A DNA stretch of 64,000 nt from NCBI GenBank assembly GCA_013400975.1, contig WBMZ01003286.1, positions 62,001 to 126,000 of the forward strand, read 5' to 3'. Shown here piece after piece: positions 33,701 to 45,015 of this stretch (its first letter is position 1; every line of letters starts with the position of its first letter). A program made the position numbers and the translations under genes. The notes under the pieces are model-generated. The model was not told the origin of the DNA, did not search any database, and saw only the letters and a program-made list of their open reading frames with translations. The stretch is from Atrichornis clamosus. Lineage: Eukaryota; Chordata; Aves; Passeriformes; Menuridae.

Positions 33701-35139
33701 CAAATTCTCCTGCAAAAGCATGTCAGGTTTCCTTGGAAACTTCTGAAACTTCCTGTCCTTGGCGTGGATTCTCAGCGGTGTTGAGGACATTGCGTGCTGC
33801 AGAGTGGGGTTGTGCTGTCGAGCCGTGGTGTTGCTCTCTCTGTACCTGGGTGTTGCTCAGGGGGAGCTTTCAGGGCTTTTTGGGATGCTGTGTGGTATTC
33901 CAGGGAAAGCTGCCTGCAGGGGCATCATCCCTGTTGGAGGAGCTTTACCTGGATTTACCTGCCAAGGCTGCGGGGTTGTACCTGCTTTTGAGCCCTTCAG
34001 AAAGACAAGGGGAATCAGTAAATCAAATATCATAGGGGAATCTTCTCAAACAGCAAGGTCACCTCCTAAAAAGAGGCAAGATGAAGAGGCTCTTGGGCAC
34101 CTTTTTACAGCTAAATTGTTCCTCAGCTCAGAGCAGGCAGCCTTGCCGACCTTCCCACCCTACATTCCGAGGGAAAAGCCCAGGCAGCTCTCATGGCTGC
34201 GGTGAGCGATGCCCCAGCCCTTTTCTTCTCCCCCTTTTGAAATCTGAATTTTCCGTAAAACTGAGCCCAGACCTCTGGTGAAAGGTGTCTTCTGCTGAAC
34301 AGTCATGGGGAGATGAGAAAAAAAGGGTCTTCTCTGTCTTCTTTAAGGCTCTTCTCTCTCCTTTTCATTTTCCTTGAGCCTTGGAGTGAAATTCCGTACG
34401 GGCTCTGTGAAAGAGCGCTGACACAAGACTCTAATTTCAGGTGTGAATATGGAGACGTTTTTCATTAGGAAGCATATGGTGTTAAGGTTAAAAAAAAAAA
34501 AGAGATGAAGTTTGACAGCCAGGAACAAAGCAATGAAATAATAACTACAGGTGGGCAAAGCCTCCAGCAGCGTTTGCAAACAACAAAACCAAGCCAGGGG
34601 CGGTTCAGATCCAAGTGTTATTGTTACTTATTAGAGTTGGTGGAAAATTTTTCAGGGGAATCAGGGTTCTTTTTGACAGAAACTTGGGTTTTCATCAAAA
34701 GCGAAATTTCCATGGGAAGTGTTCACCTTCTGCGGAAAATTCGGGCATGTGGTAGGAGACAAAGAAAGAAAAAAGTGAGAAAAGACGTCAGAAGGCAACT
34801 GAGGAATTTGTAAGCTGAGGGGTAGATGAAGTGTCCACCCCAGTGCTAGTGCAGGGCAAATACAGACTGGAGAGGAACCTGCTGGGTGACTGAGTGTCAC
34901 CTTCAGCTCAGGGGATTCAGGTTCTTGACTCCATCCCTGGTATCAGACACCACCTGATCTCCCCTTTAAAGGAACCTCCTAAATACACAGCAACTTCCCC
35001 ACCTATAAGAGTGTTTCCTTGCTTCTTTTCTTTGGGACTTCATGGAAGTTTCCTTCCCCCTCTTCTACTGCTTCTCTTGGAAGCTTTGCCTGATGGCTAG
35101 AGATCTGGATTGGGATGTCTGAGAGGCAGCTGTTCTCTA
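30751..35139. other. Unique sequence with no recognised gene
   Basis: A poly-T run lies at about 31076-31091. A CpG-rich patch (about 32040-32120 and 32800-32840) contains CCCGCGGGGGCTG at about 32814, which weakly resembles a CTCF core. At 33360-33680 an AT-rich to CpG-rich stretch (AATTAAGCACGCC, CTCATTAAGTGG, CAAATCAAATAAAC) may be regulatory. Frames up to 186 codons overlap without domains. Confidence 0.4.
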
Positions 35140-35235
35140 AAACATCTTTTATTTCTCTTTCTGCCTAGTAAAATGGGGTTAAAGGTATTAATATTCCTGG
35201 TGAAATACTGGGGACGATGCTGATTAAAAGCACAG
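35140..35235 (+). repeat. Possible MIR SINE relic
   Basis: The segment shows 'tctctttctgcctagtaaaatgggg', 'ttaatattcctgg' and 'gatgctgattaaaag', resembling the MIR central-to-3' region in order. It is decayed, and an alternative is chance similarity. Confidence 0.45.
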
Positions 35236-37539
35236 GATGGGAGGTGGATCATTGCTGCCGGAGCGTTGCGTCCAGCCTCTCATCTCTCCTCAGGTCTTTG
35301 GGAGAGTTGAGCTTGGGAGCCAAATGTCATTGCTGAGGCTCCGCTTTCTTCTCTGCTCTTTGAATGCCGGGTCCCGAGCGGCCTCGCAATTTATGGTGAA
35401 TATTTTATGCCTCTAAATGATGTTTTGTGGGATTCCGCTCATCTCGCCTGCTGTGCCTCCGTCAGTCATGGAGGATGGCTGGCTTTGTTGGATGTGTCAA
35501 ACTTGACGAGGCGCCGTTTTTCCAAACGGATTATTCTGTTCCTCTGCTGTCGAGGAAGTTGTTTCCTCCTGGGAAGGCTGCCAGGGCTTTGGCTGCCAGG
35601 GAATCACCTGGGTAAAATATGTGGGATGGCGGCAGGTGACCTTGAGATAAGACGTGGAGGGGTGCACTGAGGGGACAGCTTCCTTATATTTTTTCCCAGT
35701 CCCATTTTGCAGCTTGTTCCGACTGGGAAGAGCTTCAATGCAGGGAAAAGTGTGGATTACTGGACCCCCACGGTTGTGCTCTCCTCACAGATCACCTCCC
35801 ATTAGCAGGCGGGGCAGGGCAGAGAATGAGCTGTCCAGGGGGGCAGGTTTCTCTACACAAGAGAAAAAGGGCACTTAAAAAAGAAAAATGGGAAATCAGT
35901 GAGTGTTTAAGTGGGAAGGTAAATGGCATGAGAAACAAGGCACTAAAGAACCTAAGTCAGGAGATCAGGTTGGCAATATCCTGCTCATTTTCCGGTTCCA
36001 GCCGTTCCCTCTTGCTTTGAGCTGTCTAAGACAGGCTTGGTGCTGTGTGTGTCAGCCCAGTCGTAGCCGAGATGGTCCCGCTGTGTATCCCCACAAAGGA
36101 GGAGCAGGATGGAGCCTGGCCAGCCTTGCTGGCTGCCTTGGAAGCTGGAGCATCACGCTCCACAGGTGGCCGCATCCCAATACCCTCAGCGGACGCGCTC
36201 CCGCCGCGCCTGCACAGGGCTTTGATTTCAGGGACCCGCGGGATGAAAGGTGCCGCAGAAACACCAGTTTTATTAACACCGTGGAAGGTTGCCAGCCATA
36301 ATTAAGGCCGTGAGAAGCTTGGCGGTCTCACTTCAGAGAGCCTGGTACAAATATTTCTGTTGGGTTTGATCCATGCTGCTTTGGAGCCTCTTGGTTTCAC
36401 CTCGCGCTGCCGAGCTGCGTGAGGTCTCCGCTAAGAGCTTGGTGAGCCCTTGCCGAGGTGAAGCAAGGCAAGTCTGACGTGACGTGAACGCTGATGAGGC
36501 GACCAAGTTTCCTCTCAGCGGGCCACAGTTTGCTTGCAAAGTTTGGATAAATTGGATGGGAGTGAAGTAACTTGGAGAAGTCAGTCAAGTAGCGCCTTGT
36601 GTGGGATTCACCGGCATATTTCCCGCACAGTTCTCTGTCTCGGAGAGGAGGAGTGTGGGGAAGGAGGTGGGGAAGAGCAGACTAAGAAGAGGAGGAAACC
36701 TTTCGTAACTGCGTAGAGATGTCTCTCCTCCTTCCCCACTCTTGCAGAAGCCATCTGCTGCAGCTCAGCAGGCTTTAGCCCAGTCAGACTGCTTCTCCCC
36801 CTGCCTCATAAATCGTTGCTTGCAAATTCAAGGCAGGTGTCAAAGCATCAGTTACAGATGCACAGTTTTGGAGAACCTCTTTGCAAACATGTTTTCTCTG
36901 GGGACTTGAAGTTACTTAATGGCACCGGCTTTTAGCTCCATGAAAGTCCAGCTGTGGTAGGTGCCCAAGTTTCTCCACAGTCACTAAGGAGATTTGGGTG
37001 ACCCAAGAGTTGCTGCTGCTCACTCTCTGCATCGCTCTGGTGGTGGTAGAGGAGACCTGGGGGATTTGCTTGACTGGACACATTTAGAAGGCAAGAACTG
37101 GCTGAGGTGACACTTGTGGTGGGGTTTTAGGAGATGATTCTCTTCCTATTTGAGCAAAATCTGAGCAAGGGGACCAACTTAGAGCTCTGTTCAGGCTCTT
37201 ATCCTTAAACTTTGAAGGTGACTTTAATCAACTCCTGAAGGAATTGTCCCATCCTTGGCAAACTCCAGGGAATTGAGATGATGACTTAACCTCCGCACAA
37301 CAGAAACATTTGGTACAGGACATAGTAACTGTGATATCATCCTTGTGACAACAGATGACTCATCCCAAAGATGATGAGAGCCTCCCCTGAATTCTTAAAA
37401 GTCCTCCCATCCACACTGTTGAGCCCAGGCTGTTGGATCCAGCCTACAGACACAGCCCAGCCGCTCTCCTGTTCTGCGAGTTAAACACATCCCAGAGTGC
37501 CCCAACCACAGTTTGGGGGTGGGTTCCTTGAAAGCACCA
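35236..37539. other. Unique sequence with no recognised gene
   Basis: A mildly CpG-rich stretch runs from about 36170 to 36500 and includes TTATTAACACCGTGG and CATAATTAAGGCCGTG. Otherwise short conflicting frames. No repeat family was recognised. Confidence 0.4.
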
Positions 37540-37830
37540 CCTTTTTCCTCAACAGCGGCTCCCCAGCCGCGTGCAGCGGGGTTGAAAACAGAGCAGGAGA
37601 CGACGGACAGCTCCTTCCATCTGCTGCCCACCTCTCCTTGCAAGTCCGAGGGGAAGGCGGCGGGCGCTGCCTGCATTGCGGCACCTCCAGCGCAGCGGAG
37701 CAGAGGGGGCACGGCTGAGCGCGGGCCCGTGGGAGGCGGCGCGGTGAGGGTGCGGGCACGCAGGATATTTTTAACGCCGCTCCCCGAACGTGCAGTCGGC
37801 ACCGGCAGAAAGTGCCAGATTGCCAGCCCA
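37540..37830. promoter_or_regulatory. CpG-dense block (candidate CpG island)
   Basis: I counted about 21 CpGs in 37621-37800, about what the base composition predicts, in a window where CpG is otherwise depleted. A GGATATTTTTAACG motif sits in the middle (about 37763). Several frames are open on both strands because of the GC content, and none shows a domain. It is best explained as an orphan CpG island, a promoter of a non-coding transcript, or an unrecognised first exon. Confidence 0.5.
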
Positions 37831-40190
37831 GCCAAGGATTTTGGGCTTGCGAGCTGCCGGGGAGGGATGGAGCGAGGCGTGAATTCAGCGTGCCGCGCTT
37901 TCTTCCAGAGGCTGCACGGAGAGGGCTGGAGCATCCCTCGGTAGAGGCGTGCTCCTGCACCGTGCAGAGGACATCCCTGTTTGCCCCAGGTGTGGGTTTG
38001 GAGTCAGTCAGCCCCTCCAGAATGTCCCATATTCACAAACCCCCTCCTCACGGCCATGCAGCAGCGTGGGGCCTGTGGCCCCAGCCTGTCTTGTGTCCCT
38101 GAGGGTGTTTTATGTGTCCAAGTGGTGCCAGCCCAGCTCCTGTTTGTCCCCCAGAAGGGGACAGCTGACAGCTGGGAGCTGAACCAAGCTGGCTACTGCC
38201 TCTGCTGCAGGTTTTTTGCTTGTTCCTGACCTAGAAACAGGGCCAGCCACCTCGAGGTGAAGCGCTCTGCATCCTCTTACACATCCCCGGAGCCTTTTAA
38301 TCTTCTGAGCTGAAGATCTTTTGATCTGAGCAGCTCTGTAGTGCAGGCCAGGCTGGCCAGGAGGTGCTGAATGTTTAAAAACCCTGGGCTGCTCTTGCTA
38401 CAGGGGAGTGATGCAGGCTTAAAAACAGGTCTGTGGTTCCCCCTGTGTCTGGTCAGGGGTGAGGGGAGGACAAAGACACTTGGCAAATGCCTTGGGTGCC
38501 AGGTAGCAGTGTAATATCCAAAGGTTGTTCTTGTGTTGTCACTTGGAGCAGTGCCTCAGGCTAGAGCAGCATCCCTGGGGCTTGGGGCTGCTCTGAAGCA
38601 ATGGGGCAGGAATCAGGAATAAATTCATCCCTGCTAATCCTTTGATTTCCTTAGGAAACCCCTGCCTGGTTCTCAGACTGGCCAGCAGTGCCTGAGTATT
38701 CCCAAGGGTGGGGATAAAGGATTGGAAAGACCACCAAGGACCAGGAACTGCTGTCCTTGAGGTGCTGGCAATGCAACCCCACAAATTGTGCTGCTTGAGG
38801 GAGAGTCTGGCAACTGAAGCCACGACCTTATAGCCTTACAAAAAAACTTCATTTCCAGCCTCCAAAGCTGTGCATTGGAGTTTTACCTGTTCAGCAGCCA
38901 GGAGTACTTTGTGAAGTGCTTGTTGTGCTCGTGCTCCTGTGTGGATGGCATTTGAGCTGCGGAGATGTTTGTGTAATGCTTCTCCTTGCTGCAAACAGGC
39001 ACCATTTCCTGGCAGTTCAGTGATTTTAGGAGATGCTGCTGTGGCTCGAGGAGGGAGCCGTGGTCTGGCAGGGCACAACCTTGGACTCTGACCTTACAGA
39101 GCCTTTGCACAGCATTTGCTGCCTAATGAGGCTTAGGCAGCAGCTTGAGAGCTGCGTGGCAGATCATTGCAGGAAGATCAGCTATTATTGGAGTTGGTGC
39201 AGATGATCTGAGCGATGATTTGCTTCTCTAAATTCTAAAATACAATTAGTCACTTCCACCAGCTCAAAGGAGAGCAAGGGCCTGAACTATTTGTGGCTTC
39301 GTGCTGAGGGAGCAGAAGAGCGAGTGTTCCTGGTGTGGACAGCTCCAGATGAGCTTTGCCTCATTGTGGCTTTTGTTACTGATGCTCAAATCGAGCTCTG
39401 TGTTACGTGTCTTCCTTTTTAGCACCCTTATATTTGCAGCTGTGCCCTGGGTGTTGGGTGAGGTGGTGGAGGCAGAGGATGGGCACTGATGGAGCCATCT
39501 GGGTCCATCCACAACATGGGAGCAATGGGAAAGAGTGAGAAAAACCCCACCTGCAAGGATCCAGCACGGAGGGGCTGTTGTTTTGTTCTTCCAGACTGAA
39601 GAAAGGCCGTGCACAGTCGTAGTTCTTCCCTTCTCTCTGGCTGCGGGGATGTGATGGTTTGGGCTCAGCCCTGCCCGCGGTGCTGTGCCAGCTCTGCACC
39701 CGGGACTGTTTCTCTCCTCAGCAGGAGCTGAGGAGCAGGTTTGTCAGCTGGCACGCTGCCTCCTCGCTCCACAGAGGTGTGCTGGCTGCAGCTTTGCTCC
39801 TTTGTAGGTGAGCTCTGCCTCCTCGGGAGCCAGCAGAGCAATGCACCGTGCCAAGAAGATGCTCGTGTGAGATCATTCAGTTTGGTACCCAGCCTCGGGT
39901 GCTTTGAAGGAGTTTTCCTCTCTTTGCACTGCGCTTGCCTTTAAACACTCCTGGTTGGTAGTTGCTGGGAGTGTGAAAGCACCTCAGGTCAATTGGTGTT
40001 TCTGAAGACCCTAATTAAGTGCCTTTTGCTTCTATTGAGCCCCTGCCCTTAAAAATCAGCCTTGAAATTGCAATACGTAACCAACACCAAAAGGTTTCTT
40101 TATCATCTGAACTTTCTGCTTACAGGTTCTTTCTTCCTAGAGCAATCACTTCTCCCTGTTCTTCCCTGCCTGCCAACTGCTGCTCCCCCT
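37831..40190. other. Unique sequence with no recognised gene
   Basis: CpG density declines after about 37930. No repeat family was recognised. An AT-rich patch at about 39225-39250 and one at 39995-40090 are weak regulatory candidates. Confidence 0.45.
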
Positions 40191-40226
40191 GGGATCTCCT
40201 TGGGATATCCTTGGGATCTCCCTGGA
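40191..40226. repeat. Short tandem repeat, 12-bp unit
   Basis: GGGATCTCCTT-type units occur about three times in tandem with single-base differences. Confidence 0.8.
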
Positions 40227-40535
40227 AGGGGCTGCCACACATCCCATCCCTGCTGAAACATTTCCACCCCTCAGTCCTTTCAGGATGTCTGAAAAAACAG
40301 GATCTGGGGGCGTTTTGATGCCAGTGGGGTGTGCTTTGGTCTGTGGGCTCCTGGGGCTTTGGTGTGGGCAGCATCTTTGGGCTGTGTTTGGCATCATGGT
40401 GAGTTCTGGATCCAGGGAAGATCTGTAGGGTTCCTGCTTTTCTTCACCCTCCCTTTTCCTGCTGTGGGCACAGACCCCATGCCAGTGCCAAGATGTGGAA
40501 TGCTATCACCAACTCTCCTGCCCTGACTGCACTGC

Positions 40536-40579
40536 TGTCTTCCCTCTCCCTTCCTGTTGTCTTCCCTCTCCCTTCCTCT
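40536..40579. repeat. 22-bp pyrimidine-rich tandem duplication
   Basis: A 22-bp unit beginning TGTCTTCCCTCTCCC is present twice in tandem, differing at the end. All but a few bases are pyrimidine on the + strand. Confidence 0.9.
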
Positions 40580-40639
40580 CTCCTGATTAGAGCAGTCGTC
40601 ATGTTTTAAGCTGCAACCACAGTGCATTGTGAATTTCCA

Positions 40640-40990
40640 TAAAGGACGTGTTGTGGAAGGGAATTGTATTGTATATCCCGGCTGCGTGCTTCCTTTTAAA
40701 CTATACCCCTGTCACCAGGCAGCTTTCTACAGGTTGGTTGCAGAGTGAACAGCTGAGAACCTGTGGGAAGACCCAAATGGCACTTAAATTATATTTGCTC
40801 TTTGATTTTGAAGACATTTAGTACCATTTAATAGAATCAGAATGCAATTTCACTCTGCCAAGTGGGGGAGGCCGCCTCGGGAGAAGTGACACTGCCATCG
40901 CTGGGGAAACAAAAAAATTTAAGTGAGCGAAACAGCAGGGTCGCGTTTACTATCCAGATAATTATTATTAAATAAGGAGCAGAGTGGGAC
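40640..40990. promoter_or_regulatory. Candidate conserved non-coding block
   Basis: The block contains TTAAATTATATTTGC, GTACCATTTAATAG, AAATTTAAGTGAGCG and CAGATAATTATTATTAAATAAG, with several CpGs kept in AT-rich context. Part of the block (40771-40985) has no listed open frame of 60 codons or more. Motif-based call. Confidence 0.4.
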
Positions 40991-41704
40991 TGTGTCTGTC
41001 AGCCTCCCCGAGCACTCCAAGTTGCATTAACCACTTCAGCACTGTGTGCTCTGGGCTGGGGGCACCCCGGGGGATACCCCGGGAGTGGCAGCTGAAGAGG
41101 CTGTTGCCGTGGCGTTGCCCGTCAGCCGGAATTAACCTGGGAGCGTTTAAGCGGAGGCTGATTTCAGTGCTGATGCCCCCGTTAGCCCGGCTGGGCTCCC
41201 TCCCCCGAGCCTGCAGCTGCACTTCAGTGCCGACAGAGTTTCCTCCACCAGGAGCTGGCTATTAAAAAAATAATGTAGGAAAAGGGACAGGAGACACCTC
41301 CACAGGGAGGTCTGGCTTTCCTGCCTCCTGTGTCTGGCTGAAAAGATGATGGAAACTTCTTGTCTGACTTCAAGCATTCTTTTTTATTTTTCTTTTTCCC
41401 CCCTTTATTTATTTTTCTCCACCATTTTCTGCTTTTGTTTGTTGATTTGGTTGGTTGGGGTTTTTTTCCTATGGTTGTTGGGGTTTTGCTTGTATTTTGT
41501 TTGGGTTTTTTTTTTAAACCTTAAACTGTCCATTTCAGCCGTCGGGATGTCTTGGTTTGGCAATCCTAAGTTCTCTGCAGTGAGGAGCAGTTAAGCCTGG
41601 CCTGGCTGCCTGGCAGTGCCCCGCTTAATTTAAGGTTTTTGGGCAGGTCTCCAATGCAGCAAGACAACGCCGTGGGCGGACAATTTCCAGCCGTTGTTCC
41701 CTGC
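40991..41704. other. Unique sequence, T-rich in the second half
   Basis: From about 41380 to 41520 the + strand is very T-rich, with several T-runs. The first half is GC-rich and featureless. Confidence 0.45.
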
Positions 41705-41800
41705 CTGTTTAAAGGAGATAATAGCACTTCCCAACCTCACCAGGGGTTTGCAGAGGAAGAGTCTATTAAAGATTGCAAGGTGCTAAAGATGCTTTGCTGA
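41705..41800 (+). repeat. MIR SINE relic
   Basis: The segment shows 'gagataatagcacttccc', 'cctcaccaggggttt', 'tattaaagattgcaaggtgct' and 'gatgctttgctgattggggcc', matching the 3' half of MIR in order, with spacing close to the consensus. Confidence 0.55.
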
Positions 41801-42029
41801 TTGGGGCCATACAACTAGCTCAGGTATCTGGTTTAGGGAAAGCTTTGCAGTTGAGAAATCAGAAGATTGTCTTTTTTATTGCCAGGCACCTGGAAATCAG
41901 ATTGAGTTGTTAGAATTTATTTTTGCCTGAAAAAAATTACAGTAGACTGGGAGATAACTTATGTGTGGTGATGATACACTGCATTCCTCAAGCATGTTTT
42001 GGCTGAAGCTTCTTATGCAGCAGGGAAAC

Positions 42030-42105
42030 ATTCCCAAACTGCAGGTGTGGAAACTGAGGCACTGAGAGTCGAGGTGATGGTGATCACCTTCCCCTAAAGG
42101 ACATC
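42030..42105 (-). repeat. MIR SINE relic
   Basis: The + strand reads 'cccaaactgcaggtgtgg', 'aaactgaggcactgagag' and 'gaggtgatggtgatcacc', the reverse complement of the MIR core. It lies about 230 bp from an oppositely oriented MIR relic at 41705-41800. Confidence 0.6.
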
Positions 42106-42439
42106 AGAGCAGTCTTGCCATTATCATCCTGCCAAGGAGAGCAGCTGGTGGACCAGCAGGTCAACAGACCCCAGGATGTGTTGGATGGATGGGAGTTGTG
42201 GGGTGGGAAAATCTCCTGTAAAATGGTCAGCAGTCATCTTCTGCTTCATCCAAGCCATCCAAAACCCCTGCTCACAGCGGTTCTGTTGCTGCAGGGTGTC
42301 AGTAGGGATGTGCAGGCAGAGGCTGCCGGCAGCTCGGAACTCTCTGGTTGCTCCAAGATGAGTTTCCCCTGGAAAATGTGGAGTTCTCGTAGAGCACCAT
42401 GACAGATGCAGGTCCCTGTCCCTCCACTAGTAATAGGTG
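42106..42439. other. Unique sequence with no recognised feature
   Basis: Short conflicting frames only. Confidence 0.5.
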
Positions 42440-42735
42440 TGAATTTATGTCTGCATCTCTCAAATAGTTTGAAATGTCCAATCCGCCTGGATAAAGGCGA
42501 GGGATTGAATTATTTCCAAAGGACAATATTTCATTTCCTATAAGTGCCTTAATCTCGTGAGTAAATATTACAGCTTTGTGCTATAATCCCTAAGCTGGTA
42601 TATCTCTTCCCTTCCCAGTTACCTTTTGTGTTGATTTACATTTAATATGTTGCCATTAAATCTCTTTCTCTCCCCGAGGCCTATTATAAGTGCAGTATTT
42701 ATTCTGTTGAGTCTTTTTTAGTCACATTTCTATTG
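42440..42735. promoter_or_regulatory. Candidate conserved AT-rich block
   Basis: About 300 bp contains CAATATTTCATTTCC, GTAAATATTACAGC, TTGATTTACATTTAATATG, TTGCCATTAAATC and GCCTATTATAAGTGCAG. Composition is low in CpG and free of long frames apart from the end of a minus-strand frame. Enhancer-like by motif content. Confidence 0.4.
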
Positions 42736-42748
42736 TATTCTAATGTGC

Positions 42749-43060
42749 TCACACAAAAGACTGCTGGGCACATTCCTGAGATATTTGCATCCTTTTCTTC
42801 CCTATTTTTGTCTGGGCTTCTGAAAACACACGCTGGTTTGGCCCTGCACCCAAGGTAGCATTCTCCATACTGATGAGATGCCTGCAGGAGAGCATCTCTG
42901 CTAGCTCCTGGGCTTTCCTGGTCTGCCAGTTCTGCTCCCAGGAGGAGCACCTTGCCTGGTAGAACTGAGCATCCTGATCCGTGGAAAAAAACTGCATCAG
43001 CCAGGGAGATCTCCATCTCATTTTATCCTTGGGCTCAGTGTTTGCGTGAACCCACCTCAT
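42749..43060 (-). other. Weak candidate coding stretch
   Basis: The minus strand is open for 103 codons (312 bp with the stop). A T-run followed by 'ccacggatcag' at about 42976-42994 could act as a splice acceptor, leaving an open stretch of about 70 codons rich in Gln, Glu and Ala to a stop just inside 42749. An alternative minus frame of 105 codons covers the same DNA, which weakens the case. I recognise no domain. It lies downstream of, and on the same strand as, the exon candidate at 44179-44397. Confidence 0.15.
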
Positions 43061-43799
43061 TCATTAGGCTGGTACAGGAGAGGTTTTCTGGAATTTGCAG
43101 CAGGAGGGTGTGGATTGAGAGCTGGCTGGGGGTGTTGAAGGGCAGGTCAGAGCAGGGGGTGCAAAGACTGCAGTAAAGTTCTGGGGCAGTGTGGGGATTT
43201 TTGGCTCCTTGCAGCCGTGAGAGGTCTTTCTAACACACTCCTGGGATATCTGAGGGTCTAAGCAGCCAACTGGCAATCTGGGGGGTCTCCAAGGTTTCCT
43301 GAGCTGGGGAACCTCCCCTGGGTGGTGGTAGTTTGAGGGGTGGATGCCAGAGGTTGGACTCAGAGAAGATCAGAGGCTGTGGGAGGTGGTGGAGGGGGAC
43401 AATTCCGTGCTCTTCCACAGGCTGGGAAACTGGGGGGACTCGCCTCCTTTTCTCATGGAAAGGGGAGAGTACATCCACCCTTGAGAGCACCGTTCTCGGG
43501 GTCACAGGAAAACAGGGAGCATTCCATGTGCTGTGTGAAACCCTTCCCTCTCCCTGCTCTCAGCGCCTGCCCTCGGTGGGCACTGCTGACCTGCCCATCG
43601 CTGCAGCCTGCCTGACTTTTGGGGCCTGTGCCTTTGCTTCAGAGGGAGGTGTGAGAGACTGGGGGTCTGTGCTGCCCGGGTTGCTGATTTCCGCATGCAA
43701 ATCCCTATATTTTCCCGTGTCCCTGTTCTTTTCTCTGCTGTCCCCTCCATATAATAGCTTTGCTCCTCTCTAAAGTGCCTGGATCTCTACAGATTAAGG
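43061..43799. other. Unique sequence with no recognised feature
   Basis: Frames up to 146 codons overlap on both strands without domains. No repeat was recognised. Confidence 0.5.
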
Positions 43800-43905
43800 G
43801 TGCTCAGCAGAAGCTATTATTATTGTGATGCTTTTATTGCATAGAGAGACTGAGATATTAAACGACTCCTTCAGCTTAGGCTTTTAGAGCTCAAGAAGGT
43901 TGGCC
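43800..43905 (-). repeat. Possible MIR SINE relic
   Basis: The + strand carries 'agctattattattgtgatg', 'ttattgcatagagagactgag' and 'attaaacgactcc', resembling reverse-complement MIR in order. It is heavily decayed. Confidence 0.4.
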
Positions 43906-44178
43906 GGAGCAGATTTGGGTGCAAACACTCACCCCAAGAGACAACCTGAAGCAGCAAAGAGCTGAGCTCATCTGCCTGGGTTGGAGGAGAGGCTCATGCT
44001 CAGACTGCAGATTTCCACCATCAGTCTGAATGTCAGCTCTCCTCTGGAGCATCCTTGCCCACGGGAAGCACTGATATGCTTCCCTCATTCCCTGCCTTTG
44101 CAGAGGGTGGTGGTGTAAAGGATGAGGTCCCACAGACTGTGCTCACGGGGAGGGGGCTGCAGATAAATCCTGGCCCAC
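43906..44178. other. Unique sequence adjacent to the exon candidate
   Basis: No repeat or motif cluster was recognised. The minus-strand frame of the candidate exon continues into this stretch as far as a stop near 44143. Confidence 0.5.
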
Positions 44179-44397
44179 TTGGCTGGACAAAAACCATGCA
44201 ATATATTGATTAATGTCCTCAATGAGGTTAAAAGTGTGCTCGAGCCAGGGTGTCTCCTGTCGCTTCACCACCACCTCCATGAGGGACTGCTCTTCTGGCA
44301 CAGTCCCTGCCAGGTCCTTTCTGGGACCATTAGCATGGATTAAGCATCCCAGACTAACCAGCCTTTCCCTGCGAGACTCGAGCCTGAGATTGAGGTT
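44179..44397 (-). CDS. Candidate single exon, unidentified protein
   Basis: On the minus strand a pyrimidine-rich 'catttgcttttgcatcttgcag' acceptor ends at 44398. It is followed by 73 open codons to 44179, where AA|GTGGGC could serve as a weak donor. The length is exactly 219 bp, so the exon would be phase 0-0. The frame is also open upstream to an ATG at 44526 and runs on to a stop near 44143, so the borders are not certain. Codon choice looks coding-like (many GAG, CTG, CTC, GTG). The peptide has a basic patch (SRRER, about residues 8-12), a dibasic VVVKRQETPW motif near residue 43 that resembles a prohormone cleavage site ahead of a glutamine, and then an amphipathic-looking stretch (WLEHTFNLIEDINQYIAWFL, residues 51-70). 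I do not recognise the family. It could be a cassette exon of a gene spanning the window, a small secreted peptide, or a constrained non-coding element that happens to be open. Confidence 0.3.
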
Positions 44398-44899
44398 CTG
44401 CAAGATGCAAAAGCAAATGAGCACGTACAAATATCCAGGGGTAGTGACAAAATGGCTGCGTTTGAGCTGTGCCAATGAGGCGAACAGCAAAGGAAGGAAA
44501 AACAAATGTTGGCTGTTGGGGGACATGTGGAAACTATGCTTTTATCTCCTTTAAAATCACTCTGCTCTGTTTGGTTTTTAAATCTTCCTTCTGCACTGGA
44601 GTCATTCTGCTACTACGTGCAAAGCTACCAGGGGAGTTGGGGGAAGAGGGAAAAAAAATTAATTGAATCCTTACATTTGAGTGATGGCTACTCTGAGAGC
44701 TTGTCAACCTGATGGTAAATCTTGGGGGTGTTAATTGCTTTGAAATCCCTTTCCTCTCGTCAGCAGTTCCCCACCTTCCACGCAGTCCCGTCTTGCTTGT
44801 TTGCAGCCCACGGTGAGCTGCCCGTGCACAGCTCTGAGCATCCAGGGGAGGCTTGGGGTGAGAGGGAGGGATGCCTTCTCCTTATTCCCTTTCCAATGG
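44398..44899. other. Unique sequence with no recognised feature
   Basis: Sequence directly upstream (minus sense) of the exon candidate. Preserved CpGs near 44458 and 44480 suggest that constraint may extend beyond the proposed exon. Otherwise featureless. Confidence 0.4.
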
Positions 44900-45015
44900 C
44901 TCCTGTTTGCTGATAAGGTTAATTGATTTCTTTTGCTTTAATTAACGAAATTCAATTTCCGCTTAATGAGAAAGATTTTGGTGTGACACGTGTAAACGGC
45001 AAAGCGGGGAGTGCC
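44900..45015. promoter_or_regulatory. Candidate homeodomain-rich regulatory block
   Basis: GATAAGGTTAATTGATT, GCTTTAATTAACGAAATTC and GCTTAATGAG motifs lie within about 70 bp, followed by ACACGTGTAAACGG, which combines an E-box with a forkhead-like core. CpGs are retained. Confidence 0.4.
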
